Assembly (NCBI RefSeq): GCF_017254835.1
Contig: NZ_JAFKCW010000002.1
Location: 1,038,592 to 1,102,591 of the forward strand
Length of the DNA stretch: 64,000 bases
Direction: 5' to 3'
DNA from: Algoriphagus aestuariicola
GTDB lineage: Bacteria; Bacteroidota; Bacteroidia; Cytophagales; Cyclobacteriaceae
Below are positions 8,766-18,551 of this stretch, piece after piece. Position 1 is the stretch's first letter, and each line of letters begins with the position of its first letter. The notes under the pieces were generated by a model that saw only the letters and a list, made by a program, of their open reading frames with translations, ran no database searches and had not been told where the DNA came from. Made by a program: the position numbers and the translations under genes.

Positions 8766-8796
8766 CAAAAGTATATACTTACCTTATCTAAAACAA
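8766..8796 (-). promoter_or_regulatory. Promoter of the toxin-antitoxin pair with overlapping palindromic operator
   Basis: On the minus strand TTG, 20 nt, TACTTTTG, an exact Bacteroidota -33/-7 match, 18 nt before the antitoxin ATG. The perfect palindrome AAGTATATACTT at 8769-8780 overlaps the -7 box and is the best candidate operator for the RHH antitoxin. Confidence 0.6.
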
Positions 8797-8834
8797 GTTC
8801 CGTCCCCAGCCATAGTTTGTCAGAAAATCAATGA

Positions 8835-8862
8835 CCTCAGTTTTGTCCGCTGAGGGACAAAA
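8835..8862. other. Two overlapping, mutually exclusive hairpins
   Basis: CCTCAG (8835-8840) pairs with CTGAGG (8850-8855), while TTTTGTCC (8841-8848) pairs with GGACAAAA (8855-8862). The two stems interlock and cannot form fully together, unless as a pseudoknot. They lie between the toxin-antitoxin promoter and the FtsX gene. Function is unknown; the structure argues that the ATG at 8831 is not the start of the FtsX gene. Confidence 0.35.
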
Positions 8863-8974
8863 AAAATCGCTCACGTACATCGGATTCATTGAAAAATGGG
8901 CCTTTGGCACGAAAAGCACCTTTTTTTCTGGCCTCAGCTTGGCAAGCTCTTTGGAAATCGAATCCTCCCAACCT

Positions 8975-11383
8975 ATGTTTCGAAATCATCTTGTCACCGC
9001 GCTAAGAACGCTTCTCAGAGAAAGAGCCAATTCCCTAACCAATATTGCCGGGCTCACCCTAGGGATCACGGGAAGCCTTTTATTGTTTCTTATCGTAAGG
9101 CAGGGCCTCCAATTTGACCAGCACCATTCCCAAAAGGACAGGATCTATCGGGTAGTGTCTGGCGAAAATGGGCCAAATGGACAGACATTTGTCCAAGCCG
9201 TTCCGGCAGTTTTAGCTGCGGAGCTTCGGGCTGAAATTCCGGAGATTCAAGAGGCGGTCGCTACCGTCTACAAGCGAAACAGTCTGCTCGGCGTAGTTAG
9301 ACCAGACGGGACGGTGGATCGCTTTAAGGAAAAAAACGGCGTGGTCTTTACCGAGAATTCCTTCTTCCGGATTTTCGACCGGAAGATACTTGCGGGAGAT
9401 GCTGCTAAAGTGCTCATTGAACCTCAAAAGGCCTTGATTTCTGTCCGATGGGCGGAAAAATACTTTGGCACGCGGGAAGTCATAGGCCGGGAAATCCTCT
9501 ACAACAACGAAAGCTACCAAATCGAGGGAGTGCTGGAAGACTTTCCGACGACCACCGATTTGCCATTTGACCTCATGCTTTCCTTCGAATCCATTCGTGA
9601 GCAAAAAGAATCGGTTGGCTGGGGTGGGCTTTCAGACGAGGACAATTGCTATTTTCTATTAAATCAAAACTCAGGCATAGGTTCGGTTGAAGCAGGATTG
9701 GAGGCTTTGGTTCAAAAGAACTATGGAAAAGGCAAGGAAAACACCAACGGCAACCACTTTATCATCCAACCTTTAGCGGAGCTTCATTCCGATATGCGTG
9801 TGGGTAATTACAATTCCAAAATGCCCGCCGCCGCGAAGATTGCCTTCACCGGAATAGGGCTATTCTTGCTACTCACCTGCTGCATCAATTTCATCAATCT
9901 GACCACAGCATCCGCTGTAAAGCGAACCAAGGAAATTGGAATTCGAAAGGTTCTGGGAAGTACACGAGCACAGCTTATCACCCAAATTCTCTCGGAGTCA
10001 CTATTGGCTACTTTCGCAGCCTGCCTCCTCTCCCTTCTTGCTGCTCAACTTCTTATCCCGATTTTCAACGGATATTTGGAACTGTCTCTGAGCCTTTCAT
10101 TAACCACCGACTGGGGCATCTGGGTTTACTTTCTGGTGATCTGGCTAGGAGTAACTTTACTTTCTGGCCTCTATCCTGCGTGGGTAATTTCAGGAATGCG
10201 TCAGGGGCATGTGATCCATGGAAACACGTCTACCAAAGGTTCGGGCTACACCATACGCCGAACATTGATTGTCTCGCAGTTCTTTATTTCCCAGTTTTTC
10301 ATCATTTCCACTTTGGTGATCTACGCACAGTTCAGATATATGCAAAAGAAGGACATGGGCTTTGTGCAGGATGCCATTGTGAATATTCCGATTCCTGCCT
10401 CAGCCGCTCAGTCCGATGCACCGCAGGACAAGTCAAAAAAACGCACCCTCAAATCTGAATTGATGCGAATACCGGGAGTCGAGTCCGCGAGTCTGAGCAG
10501 TACTCCTCCCGCCGCTAACAGCGTATTAAGTACCAGCATTAGCCTTTCCGGATCCGACGAACCTATCGCTACCCAAATCAAAGAAGCGGACGGAGATTAT
10601 ATCGCATTGTTTGGATTGGAAATCCTAGCGGGTACCGGACTGGCTGATCTCGACACCCTAAATAGCATCGTAGTCAACGAAAGCTTGGCAAAATCCGCTG
10701 GTTTTCAGGACTACTCCGACTTTGTCGGTCAGGAAATTGACCTGTGGGGAAATCTACTCCATGTGAATGGTGTGGTTAAGGATTTCAATTCCACCTCGCC
10801 TGGTGACAACCCAGCCCCACTCCTATTAATGAACAATCTAGATGGCTACAAGACTATTTCCCTGAAACTGACGGGAGGGCAAGTCGAACAACAACTCAGC
10901 CAGATCGAAGACATCTGGGAGGGTGCCTATCCAGAGCATCTTTTCGAGTACAGCTTTGCCAGAGACGACGTCAACAACTTGTTTCGCGGCGAGCGAAAAA
11001 CGACCAGCGTATTAGCATTTTTTGCCGGGATAGCCATATTCATCGGTTGCTTGGGATCTTTCGGCCTCGCCACCTTCATGGCAAACAACCGTCAAAAAGA
11101 GGTCGGAGTACGGAAAGTATTGGGAGCTTCGGCCTCTTCCATTGTCTGGCTGTTCTCCAAGGAATTCATCCGTCTTATTTTGATTGCATTTGCCCTCTCC
11201 ATGTCAATCGCTTGGTTCACCATGGACAAGGTCTTGCAGGAATTTGCTTACCGGATCGCTTTGGGACCTTCCCTCTTCCTCGCAGCTTTGGCCCTTAGTA
11301 TTCTTATCGTATTGCTTTCGGTTAGCTACCGATCCGTGCAGGCAGCCTTGGCAAATCCTGTCGACACGCTTCATGCGGAATAG
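8975..11383 (+). CDS. Orphan MacB/FtsX-type ABC permease, duplicated core
   Basis: A membrane protein of about 800 residues of the Bacteroidota orphan permease family. The first helix starts ITGSLLLFLIV after the family-typical N-terminus MFRNHLVTALRTLLRERANS. A MacB-like periplasmic domain follows, then three helices (GIGLFLLLTCCINFINL region) with KEIGIRKVLGSTRAQ. A second half repeats the plan, ending with FGLATFMANNRQKEVGVRKVLGAS and NPVDTL. I place the start at the ATG at 8975; a further ATG at 8831 would add 48 residues that do not look like the family. No ATPase gene is adjacent, so it must use one from elsewhere. The substrate is unknown. Confidence 0.85.
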   Translation: MFRNHLVTALRTLLRERANSLTNIAGLTLGITGSLLLFLIVRQGLQFDQHHSQKDRIYRVVSGENGPNGQTFVQAVPAVLAAELRAEIPEIQEAVATVYKRNSLLGVVRPDGTVDRFKEKNGVVFTENSFFRIFDRKILAGDAAKVLIEPQKALISVRWAEKYFGTREVIGREILYNNESYQIEGVLEDFPTTTDLPFDLMLSFESIREQKESVGWGGLSDEDNCYFLLNQNSGIGSVEAGLEALVQKNYGKGKENTNGNHFIIQPLAELHSDMRVGNYNSKMPAAAKIAFTGIGLFLLLTCCINFINLTTASAVKRTKEIGIRKVLGSTRAQLITQILSESLLATFAACLLSLLAAQLLIPIFNGYLELSLSLSLTTDWGIWVYFLVIWLGVTLLSGLYPAWVISGMRQGHVIHGNTSTKGSGYTIRRTLIVSQFFISQFFIISTLVIYAQFRYMQKKDMGFVQDAIVNIPIPASAAQSDAPQDKSKKRTLKSELMRIPGVESASLSSTPPAANSVLSTSISLSGSDEPIATQIKEADGDYIALFGLEILAGTGLADLDTLNSIVVNESLAKSAGFQDYSDFVGQEIDLWGNLLHVNGVVKDFNSTSPGDNPAPLLLMNNLDGYKTISLKLTGGQVEQQLSQIEDIWEGAYPEHLFEYSFARDDVNNLFRGERKTTSVLAFFAGIAIFIGCLGSFGLATFMANNRQKEVGVRKVLGASASSIVWLFSKEFIRLILIAFALSMSIAWFTMDKVLQEFAYRIALGPSLFLAALALSILIVLLSVSYRSVQAALANPVDTLHAE

Positions 11384-11420
11384 TCGTTTATTGTTGGAAG
11401 GAAAATCTTCAAGAAATAAA

Positions 11421-11458
11421 CCCGCATTTTACACGACAAAAGTCGAACAAAATGCGGG
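11421..11458. terminator. Hairpin terminator between convergent genes
   Basis: CCCGCATTTT (11421-11430) pairs perfectly with AAAATGCGGG (11449-11458), with an inner CGAC/GTCG stem around AAAA. It sits between the FtsX gene and the convergent DsrE-like gene, and A- and T-rich flanks on both sides suit bidirectional termination. Confidence 0.7.
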
Positions 11459-11486
11459 CTCTGTTTAATTTAACCCCAACCGAAAA

Positions 11487-11900
11487 TCAGTGTCCTTCTT
11501 TGATATACCCCCAGCCCTCTTGCTGTCGACTGTAGATCTCCAAGATACCGTCTGGAACTGACATTACGCCGCCAATTAACTGAGGCTTGTCGACATTGAA
11601 TTTCTTCATGGTCAGCTCACAAACGGCAAATTTTACCTGATTCCCCGAAGCCAAAGTCGCTATCTCTTTGGCCACAGAAGATTTGGAGTCCAACACCATT
11701 TCAATGGCTTGCCCATAGACTACCACCTCGTAGCTCGATCCCGGATAGGATTGCGCCATCAAAGACACATGCCGAATTGCGGCCTGATGGACAGATGGAT
11801 CTGCACTTGTCACATCAAATACAATCCTCACCGGCTTTTGCTGAGCCCAAGCCACGTTCGCGCACAGTAAAAGCCCCAAAAACAAAAAAAAGGTCTTCAT
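11487..11900 (-). CDS. Secreted DsrE-like protein
   Basis: 137 residues starting MKTFFLFLGLLLCANVAWAQ, a signal peptide. The mature part matches the DsrE/DsrF-like fold: KPVRIVFDVTSADPSVHQAA, VVVYGQAIEMV, and FAVCELTMKKFNVDKPQLIGG with one Cys, then a VPDGILEIYSRQQEGW ending. DsrE-like proteins handle sulfur in the cytoplasm of sulfur oxidisers, but exported versions in Bacteroidota have no assigned role. It directly follows a Tat-type protein that also has a DsrE-like ending, about 10 nt apart, so the two are probably co-transcribed. An ATG six bases earlier (11906) is an alternative start. Longer starts run into the upstream gene. Confidence 0.7.
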   Translation of the reverse strand: MKTFFLFLGLLLCANVAWAQQKPVRIVFDVTSADPSVHQAAIRHVSLMAQSYPGSSYEVVVYGQAIEMVLDSKSSVAKEIATLASGNQVKFAVCELTMKKFNVDKPQLIGGVMSVPDGILEIYSRQQEGWGYIKEGH

Positions 11901-11910
11901 GTCCATCTCC

Positions 11911-12594
11911 TCAATTTCCCGCAAAAATGTAGGCGCAACCGTGCTTCTGAGCTCTTTCCAGAGCCCAAACACCCGAGGGAACAATCTGGATTCCAGGCAA
12001 AACACCGGCTTTCCATTCTTCATAGAGTGCGGCCGGATCCGCCCCGATCTGGCCTGCTTTGGCGCCGGAGTAAACATTGAGCGCCAAATCACAGACACAA
12101 AACAAGGCCCCCCGGGCTTGCAAGTCTTTGATTCCCTGCACGATCGGAACGGGCATATCCCCTTCCTGCGGCTCGTACATCGTATTTCTCAGTGACGGCT
12201 TTTGGGTCTTGGGGTCGTTCACACCTACAAATTCTCCGAGCTGATATTTTTCCCACAGCTCTGTCTTCATTGCAAAAGGAATTGCTGAATGCCGAAGAAC
12301 CGTCATGGCTGTGATATCTTCATCTGAAGAACCTGTTCCGTTGTTGGAATAGTAAAATGCCCAATTCCAAATTATCGGCAATCCCTCGTGCGGCGTAGTT
12401 CCATCAAATGCCACCCTATGGGTACCCTTGATTTTTTTAAACCACTCCTCAGCTTCACTCAACTGAGTAGAAGCCGTAGTCGTGTCTCCATACGCAAGTG
12501 ATGGGGGAAGGATTGCGGCCATTCCTCCTGCGGCTCCACCCAATAGCAAGGTATTGATGAAGTCTCTTCTGGTACTTGATTCAGTCTCGTTCAT
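11911..12594 (-). CDS. Twin-arginine-exported DsrE-like protein
   Basis: 227 residues with RRDF at 9-12 followed by a glycine/alanine-rich hydrophobic segment (TLLLGGAAGGMAAIL), a Tat signal. The mature protein has an unusual acidic and aromatic middle, then a DsrE-like C-terminal half with GIKDLQARGALFCVCDLAL and an ending ALERAQKHGCAYIFAGN, both with conserved Cys. Tat export suggests that it folds or binds a cofactor in the cytoplasm. It is upstream of and nearly touching the second DsrE-like gene. The function is unknown; a periplasmic sulfur or redox role is inference only. Confidence 0.65.
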   Translation of the reverse strand: MNETESSTRRDFINTLLLGGAAGGMAAILPPSLAYGDTTTASTQLSEAEEWFKKIKGTHRVAFDGTTPHEGLPIIWNWAFYYSNNGTGSSDEDITAMTVLRHSAIPFAMKTELWEKYQLGEFVGVNDPKTQKPSLRNTMYEPQEGDMPVPIVQGIKDLQARGALFCVCDLALNVYSGAKAGQIGADPAALYEEWKAGVLPGIQIVPSGVWALERAQKHGCAYIFAGN

Positions 12595-13036
12595 TTTGAT
12601 GTTGGGTTAAAAACACAATCCACTTTTTCTAATTTTCATGCTCCATGAAAAAGGCATGAGCTCTGAAGGGAAATCGTCAAAGTCGTCTCGTTGATACTTT
12701 TGGAAATAACAGTACTAAATACTACTTGCAAATGCTTCCGTCCTTTTTTGGAACGGATCCAAAACCCTGGGTCGGCCTGGGTAAAACCGAATAAAGCCAA
12801 ATAAGCCCCCACTCGGGCACTATAAAAAAAGCAATCTTTTTGGCGATAAAAACTATTTAAATTACTGATTTTCAATATAATAAAAAACTTTTCTTTAGTA
12901 AAAAAGAATAAAATTTTCCCAAGCCGCAGACATCGTCCAACCACTCTCTCCTTTTCTGTACAAAATGCATTCAAAAACAATTAACCTGCCTTATCTTTCA
13001 CTTTCACCCAAAATCACCGCCACTACCTTTACTGGA
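12595..13036. other. AT-rich intergenic region, no gene supported
   Basis: About 440 nt between divergent genes. It becomes strongly AT-rich from 12830 to 12920, the likely promoter region of the ABC genes on the plus strand. An open frame on the minus strand (12636-12980) has low-complexity composition and no protein-like features. I could not identify a clear -33/-7 pair. Confidence 0.5.
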
Positions 13037-13666
13037 ATGGATCTGCTGTTGTCACTTACCGCCTTTTCAAAAGAATATCCATCTGGCTTCAAACTTTCCA
13101 TCGAAGGACTGAAACTCAAGCCGGGCATTCACCTGATCGGAGGAGAAAACGGATCGGGTAAATCCACCTTTTTGAAAGCAATCGCAGGAATCCACGACTC
13201 CAAAGGCGAGATCGAACTGACGGGTATATCGCTCCGAAAAACTCCCCTGTCCTACCGAATGAAAATCGGCTATGCCGAGGCGGAACCTGTTTTTCCGGAA
13301 TTTCTAAGTGCGGACAACCTAATCAGCGTAGTCGCATCTGCAAAACAAGCAGGCAGTCCACAAATCAATCTTCTAAAAACCACCCTGGGCATAGTCTCAT
13401 TTTCCTCCCATCCAGTAGGAACTTACTCTTCCGGAATGCTGAAGAAAACAGCCTTGGTCCTGGCATTTATGGGCGACCCAAGCTTGATTATTCTCGATGA
13501 ACCCTTTACCACCATCGACCGAAAGAGCCAGGAAACATTGACGGATCTGATTATAGAAAAAGCCAAATCAGGTGTAAGCTTCCTGCTCACAACCCATCAA
13601 TCCCAGCCCCTAGACCACCTACCGATCGATACGAAACTGCTTTTTGAGAATGGGTGTCTACTTTAG
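13037..13666 (+). CDS. ABC-2-type transporter ATPase
   Basis: 209 residues from the ATG at 13037 (MDLLLSLTAF). An ATG at 12965 would add 24 residues that do not fit the family. Walker A is GGENGSGKST, the signature is the ABC-2 variant YSSGMLKK instead of LSGGQ, and Walker B LIILDEP is intact, with a His in LLTTHQSQ. Its last 17 nt overlap the next gene, a membrane protein, so the two form a small exporter or membrane-remodelling pair. The substrate is unknown. Confidence 0.85.
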   Translation: MDLLLSLTAFSKEYPSGFKLSIEGLKLKPGIHLIGGENGSGKSTFLKAIAGIHDSKGEIELTGISLRKTPLSYRMKIGYAEAEPVFPEFLSADNLISVVASAKQAGSPQINLLKTTLGIVSFSSHPVGTYSSGMLKKTALVLAFMGDPSLIILDEPFTTIDRKSQETLTDLIIEKAKSGVSFLLTTHQSQPLDHLPIDTKLLFENGCLL

Positions 13667-14726
13667 AAAGTATAGAATCGGACTTCTGGCTTTCGCCGTT
13701 CCATTTTATCGAAGCATGCTTGGATTTTGGGTGTTGGCGCTGGTCTTCGGAGGAGTTTTTATGGAATTCAAGCAACATGTGCTACTCGGCCGATTCCTAT
13801 TTACCCATCCGCTGGCCTTCACGCTACTGCCGATTGGTTTTTTGGCTTATTCGGGGTTTCACCTCAGGTTCCAACTGAATACTCTCCTCCACAGAAATTA
13901 TCTGGTATTTCATCAGACTGCCCTCCTACCCTTTCGGGAATTTACCAAAAACTGGCTGGCAATTTTCACCGCCAACCACCTGATAATTGTTGGCTATTTT
14001 GCTTTTTTAAGTGTCTTCGGGATAGAAAAAAGGGCCTGGATTTCACTTATCGTATTATGGACCACTATAGGTTTGGCCTTGGCTTGGTCTATCTGGCGCT
14101 TGTATTCCCACCTTTCCAAGCCCCTGAAAGAAAGCGTTTTTACCAGTCTTCCCTGGAGAGGCCCGGTTCCGAGATTCACCTGGCTGCTATGGGAACTAAG
14201 ACAAAACCGCCCGATCCTTCTGTTGCTTACAAAAGGAGCTAGTCTTCTTCTCCTCAACGGATTTTTCCTTTCCTTCCGCTCGGGCGCTTACGACCACCGC
14301 TGGCTAGAGTTTGGAATTCTTTGCATAGCCTATTTTCAAATTCCACTACTGCTCGAAAAAGCCGATTTTGAATTCAACCGAATGTCTTGGTTCAGAAGTC
14401 TTCCAACTCCCCTGTCGAAAAAAGCACTGAACCACTTGGCTACTCTAATTTTGGTTTTGCTGCCCGAGTTACTCTTTCTACTCTGGCGAGGAGGAAAGAT
14501 TTTGGCATGGGAACCCGTGATTGCCTTGCCACTTCTTTTCCTTTCCCTCATTATGGCTTTGCAGGCATTGGTTTACCAATACTTTGGCAATTCCTTCGTT
14601 CAGATCGCTCTCGGGATTTTCTTTTTGTTTTTTCTACTCATACTCTTCGGTATCCCCTGGTTTTTGCCGGCATTGGCAGCCACTATTCTCTTCACGCTAC
14701 AGCTCCGCTCTCCTTTTCGTCTTTAG
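13650..14726 (+). CDS. Polytopic membrane protein, likely permease of the small ABC pair
   Basis: 358 residues from the ATG at 13650; a TTG two codons earlier is possible. About eight to ten hydrophobic segments are visible, for example FWVLALVFGGVF, LAFTLLPIGFLAY, LIIVGYFAFLSVF and FFLFFLLILFGIPWF. No soluble domain is present. It overlaps the ATPase gene by 17 nt, which makes it the obvious permease partner, although I cannot match it to a named permease family. It is unusually rich in aromatic and basic residues between helices (FRSLPTPLSKK), as in ABC-2 permeases. Confidence 0.7.
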   Translation: MGVYFRKYRIGLLAFAVPFYRSMLGFWVLALVFGGVFMEFKQHVLLGRFLFTHPLAFTLLPIGFLAYSGFHLRFQLNTLLHRNYLVFHQTALLPFREFTKNWLAIFTANHLIIVGYFAFLSVFGIEKRAWISLIVLWTTIGLALAWSIWRLYSHLSKPLKESVFTSLPWRGPVPRFTWLLWELRQNRPILLLLTKGASLLLLNGFFLSFRSGAYDHRWLEFGILCIAYFQIPLLLEKADFEFNRMSWFRSLPTPLSKKALNHLATLILVLLPELLFLLWRGGKILAWEPVIALPLLFLSLIMALQALVYQYFGNSFVQIALGIFFLFFLLILFGIPWFLPALAATILFTLQLRSPFRL

Positions 14727-14903
14727 CTAACGCGTTTCCGTTTTCCCAAAATCGGACAATATTGTTCGTTGCAGTTTCTGACTAGACTTAAAAACAGCCA
14801 TTTTTGGGAATATTGGACCTTTGAATCGGGCATGGCTTTGGATCAAACGCACAATAAAATTCAGGAAGGGAGCAAAATCCCACTTTATGACCTCAGATTA
14901 GCC

Positions 14904-17246
14904 ATGTGGAAAAATTACTTTAAGACATCTTTTCGAAATCTGCTTCGCCATAGAGGTTACACGCTGATCAACATCGTGGGGCTGACCTCAGGAATCGCGG
15001 TGAGCATTTTTATCCTACTATGGATTTTGGACGAGGTGTCTTACGACCGTTTTTGGCCAAACAGTGATCGGATTTACAGTGTAATGGTCAACGCCAAAAT
15101 GCCTGATGGCAGCATCTCGACGCACCCGGTTCCACCGGCAAATCTCAAAGAAGTGCTCGCTGACGAAATTCCCGAAATTGAAGCAGTAACCCGGTACAGC
15201 TTTGAGACGGACCTGCTGATCAAAAACCAAATCGAAGGCTTTAAGGAAACCGGCATCTTTGCCGACTCGGCATTTTTTGAAGTTTTTGGGCTTGCTTTTT
15301 CTAGAGGAAATCCAGGAAAACTGAACTCCATCGTGCTTTCGAGAGAACTGGCGGAAAAGCTTTTTCCCCAAGAAAACCCTGTAGGAAAAACGATCAATCT
15401 CAACCAAAAACAGGAGCTGACGGTGACGGGAGTTTTTGAAGACGTCCCGGAAAACACCTCGCTTCAATTTGATTTTGTGGTTCCCTTTGAGCTCTATCTG
15501 AAGGAAAATCCATGGATGGAAAACTGGCAGGCAGGAGGCTCTCGTACCGCGGTTTTGATTCGGGAAAATAGCGAAATCCCCAATCCTAAAATCGCAGGAC
15601 TGATCCAAAACCATTGTGCCGAGTGCACAAGCAGCCCTTTTCTTTTCCCCTACCAAAAGCACCGGCTTTACGGTGAATTTGAGAATGGAGTGAACGCTGG
15701 CGGAAGAATCGAGCAGGTATATCTCTTCGGTTTTGTGGCGCTTTTGATCTTGGTGATGGCCTGCATCAACTTCATCAATCTGGCTACCGCACGGTCAGGA
15801 AGTAGAGGAAAAGAGGTGGGAATCCGAAAAGCCATAGGTGCAAACCGTAGCGAATTGATGGTGCAGTTTGTCCTGGAGTCGGTTCTGCTTTCTTGGATCG
15901 CGCTTGTACTTGCTGTTTTGCTGGTTCATTTGTTGCTTCCGTTTTTCAATGAGCTGACTGAAAAGACCATCAAATTGCACTTGGGCAGCCCGATCTTCAT
16001 CGCAGGAATGCTTCTCCTGACGCTCTTGACGGGAATCCTGTCGGGAACTTATCCCGCTTTCGTACTGTCGGCATTCAATCCATTGCGAGTCCTGAAAGGT
16101 GACAGCCGATCCATGCTCGGTGGCGTGAGCTTACGCCGGGTCTTGGTCGTCGCGCAATTTGCGGCCTCCGCGATTTTGATAGTTGGCAGTAGCGCAATCT
16201 ATCAGCAGATCACTTACATCAGCGAGCGCAACCTGGGATTTGACAAGGAAAACGTCCTGGTCATTGACCAAAACGAGGGCATTGTCAAAAACTACGCGGG
16301 AATCAAAAACGACCTTCTCCAGCTCCCAAACATATCCAATGTCGCTTTTGGCGGAAACAGTATTTTCACGGTCCCGATCACCTCTTCCGATCCCGTTTGG
16401 CCGGGCAAACCGGAACAATCGAACATCAGTTTTAAGATCTTGCGCTGCGATGAGGGCTTCATTCCTACCTTACAAATTCCGCTGCGCGAAGGCAGGAACT
16501 TCGTAGGAGTCCAAGATGCCTCCAATTATATCATCAACAAAAAAGCCGCCGAAGCTATGGGATTGGATCCCGAGGAAGCAGTGGGCACAGAGCTGGAAAT
16601 GTGGCATGGCAAGGGCCAAATCGTGGGTGTCACGGAGGACTTCCACAACGACAACCTCAAGGCGGACATCGAGCCGATGATCTTTATGTATTCGGAAAAT
16701 GTCGGTTTCCACTACTTCATTAAAGTTTCAGGCAAGGCTTCAATAAATACCACCGTGGCCCAGATTGAATCTGTTTTCAAAAAACACAATCCCGATTACC
16801 CGTTCGAATATTCTTTCCTCGAAGAAGAGTTTAACCGGGAATATCGGAGTGAGCAGGTGATAGGAAAACTGGCGCTGGCCTTCACCCTTGTGGCAATATT
16901 GATCTCCGGTTTGGGGTTGTTTGGATTGGCCTCGTTCACCGCCGAGCGGAGAACCAAAGAAATCGGGATTCGAAAGGTACTCGGAGCCTCTGCCGGCAGT
17001 CTTTCTGTACTCCTCTGTGGCGACTTCGCACTATTGGTCGTGACGAGTATGGTGATTGGATTTCCCCTAGCTTGGTATTTTGTCGATCAGTTTCTCTCTG
17101 ACTTTACCTACCATACTGAGGTCCGCTGGTCCCTGTATCTGGTGACCGCGATCGCTATGCTTGGATTGACCTTTCTCTCCGTCGGCTACCATACGCTGAA
17201 GACCGCCTGGACCAACCCAGTGGATTCGCTGCAAAACGAGGGATAA
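14904..17246 (+). CDS. Orphan MacB/FtsX-type ABC permease, duplicated core (second copy)
   Basis: 780 residues from the ATG at 14904 (MWKNYFKTSFRNLLRHRGYT), the standard family N-terminus. Earlier in-frame starts add up to 45 atypical residues. The layout is the same as in the gene at 8975: N-terminal helix, periplasmic MacB-like domain, three helices with KEVGIRKAIGANRSEL, a second helix-periplasm unit, and a final FGLASFTAERRTKEIGIRKVLGAS with NPVDSLQNEG at the end. The two proteins are paralogues but clearly diverged. It has no adjacent ATPase of the LolD/MacB type; the nearby ABC-2-type ATPase belongs with another gene. Confidence 0.87.
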   Translation: MWKNYFKTSFRNLLRHRGYTLINIVGLTSGIAVSIFILLWILDEVSYDRFWPNSDRIYSVMVNAKMPDGSISTHPVPPANLKEVLADEIPEIEAVTRYSFETDLLIKNQIEGFKETGIFADSAFFEVFGLAFSRGNPGKLNSIVLSRELAEKLFPQENPVGKTINLNQKQELTVTGVFEDVPENTSLQFDFVVPFELYLKENPWMENWQAGGSRTAVLIRENSEIPNPKIAGLIQNHCAECTSSPFLFPYQKHRLYGEFENGVNAGGRIEQVYLFGFVALLILVMACINFINLATARSGSRGKEVGIRKAIGANRSELMVQFVLESVLLSWIALVLAVLLVHLLLPFFNELTEKTIKLHLGSPIFIAGMLLLTLLTGILSGTYPAFVLSAFNPLRVLKGDSRSMLGGVSLRRVLVVAQFAASAILIVGSSAIYQQITYISERNLGFDKENVLVIDQNEGIVKNYAGIKNDLLQLPNISNVAFGGNSIFTVPITSSDPVWPGKPEQSNISFKILRCDEGFIPTLQIPLREGRNFVGVQDASNYIINKKAAEAMGLDPEEAVGTELEMWHGKGQIVGVTEDFHNDNLKADIEPMIFMYSENVGFHYFIKVSGKASINTTVAQIESVFKKHNPDYPFEYSFLEEEFNREYRSEQVIGKLALAFTLVAILISGLGLFGLASFTAERRTKEIGIRKVLGASAGSLSVLLCGDFALLVVTSMVIGFPLAWYFVDQFLSDFTYHTEVRWSLYLVTAIAMLGLTFLSVGYHTLKTAWTNPVDSLQNEG

Positions 17247-17329
17247 AGCAGTTTTTTTCCTCACCGTCAATTAGGTATGGGCTCCAAGTGTAGGAATTGA
17301 ATTTTGGATTTTCTATTTTTCCACTTTGA

Positions 17330-18547
<1,218 letters not shown>

Positions 18548-18551
18548 ACCC

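Noticed and set aside
8831-8974. N-terminal extension of the first orphan permease from an ATG at 8831
   Set aside because: The 48 added residues do not fit the family N-terminus, and the region forms interlocking hairpins. The ATG at 8975 gives the standard start.
12636-12980. 114-codon minus-strand frame in the AT-rich intergenic region
   Set aside because: Aromatic, low-complexity translation produced by AT-rich promoter DNA. It overlaps the likely promoter of the ABC genes.
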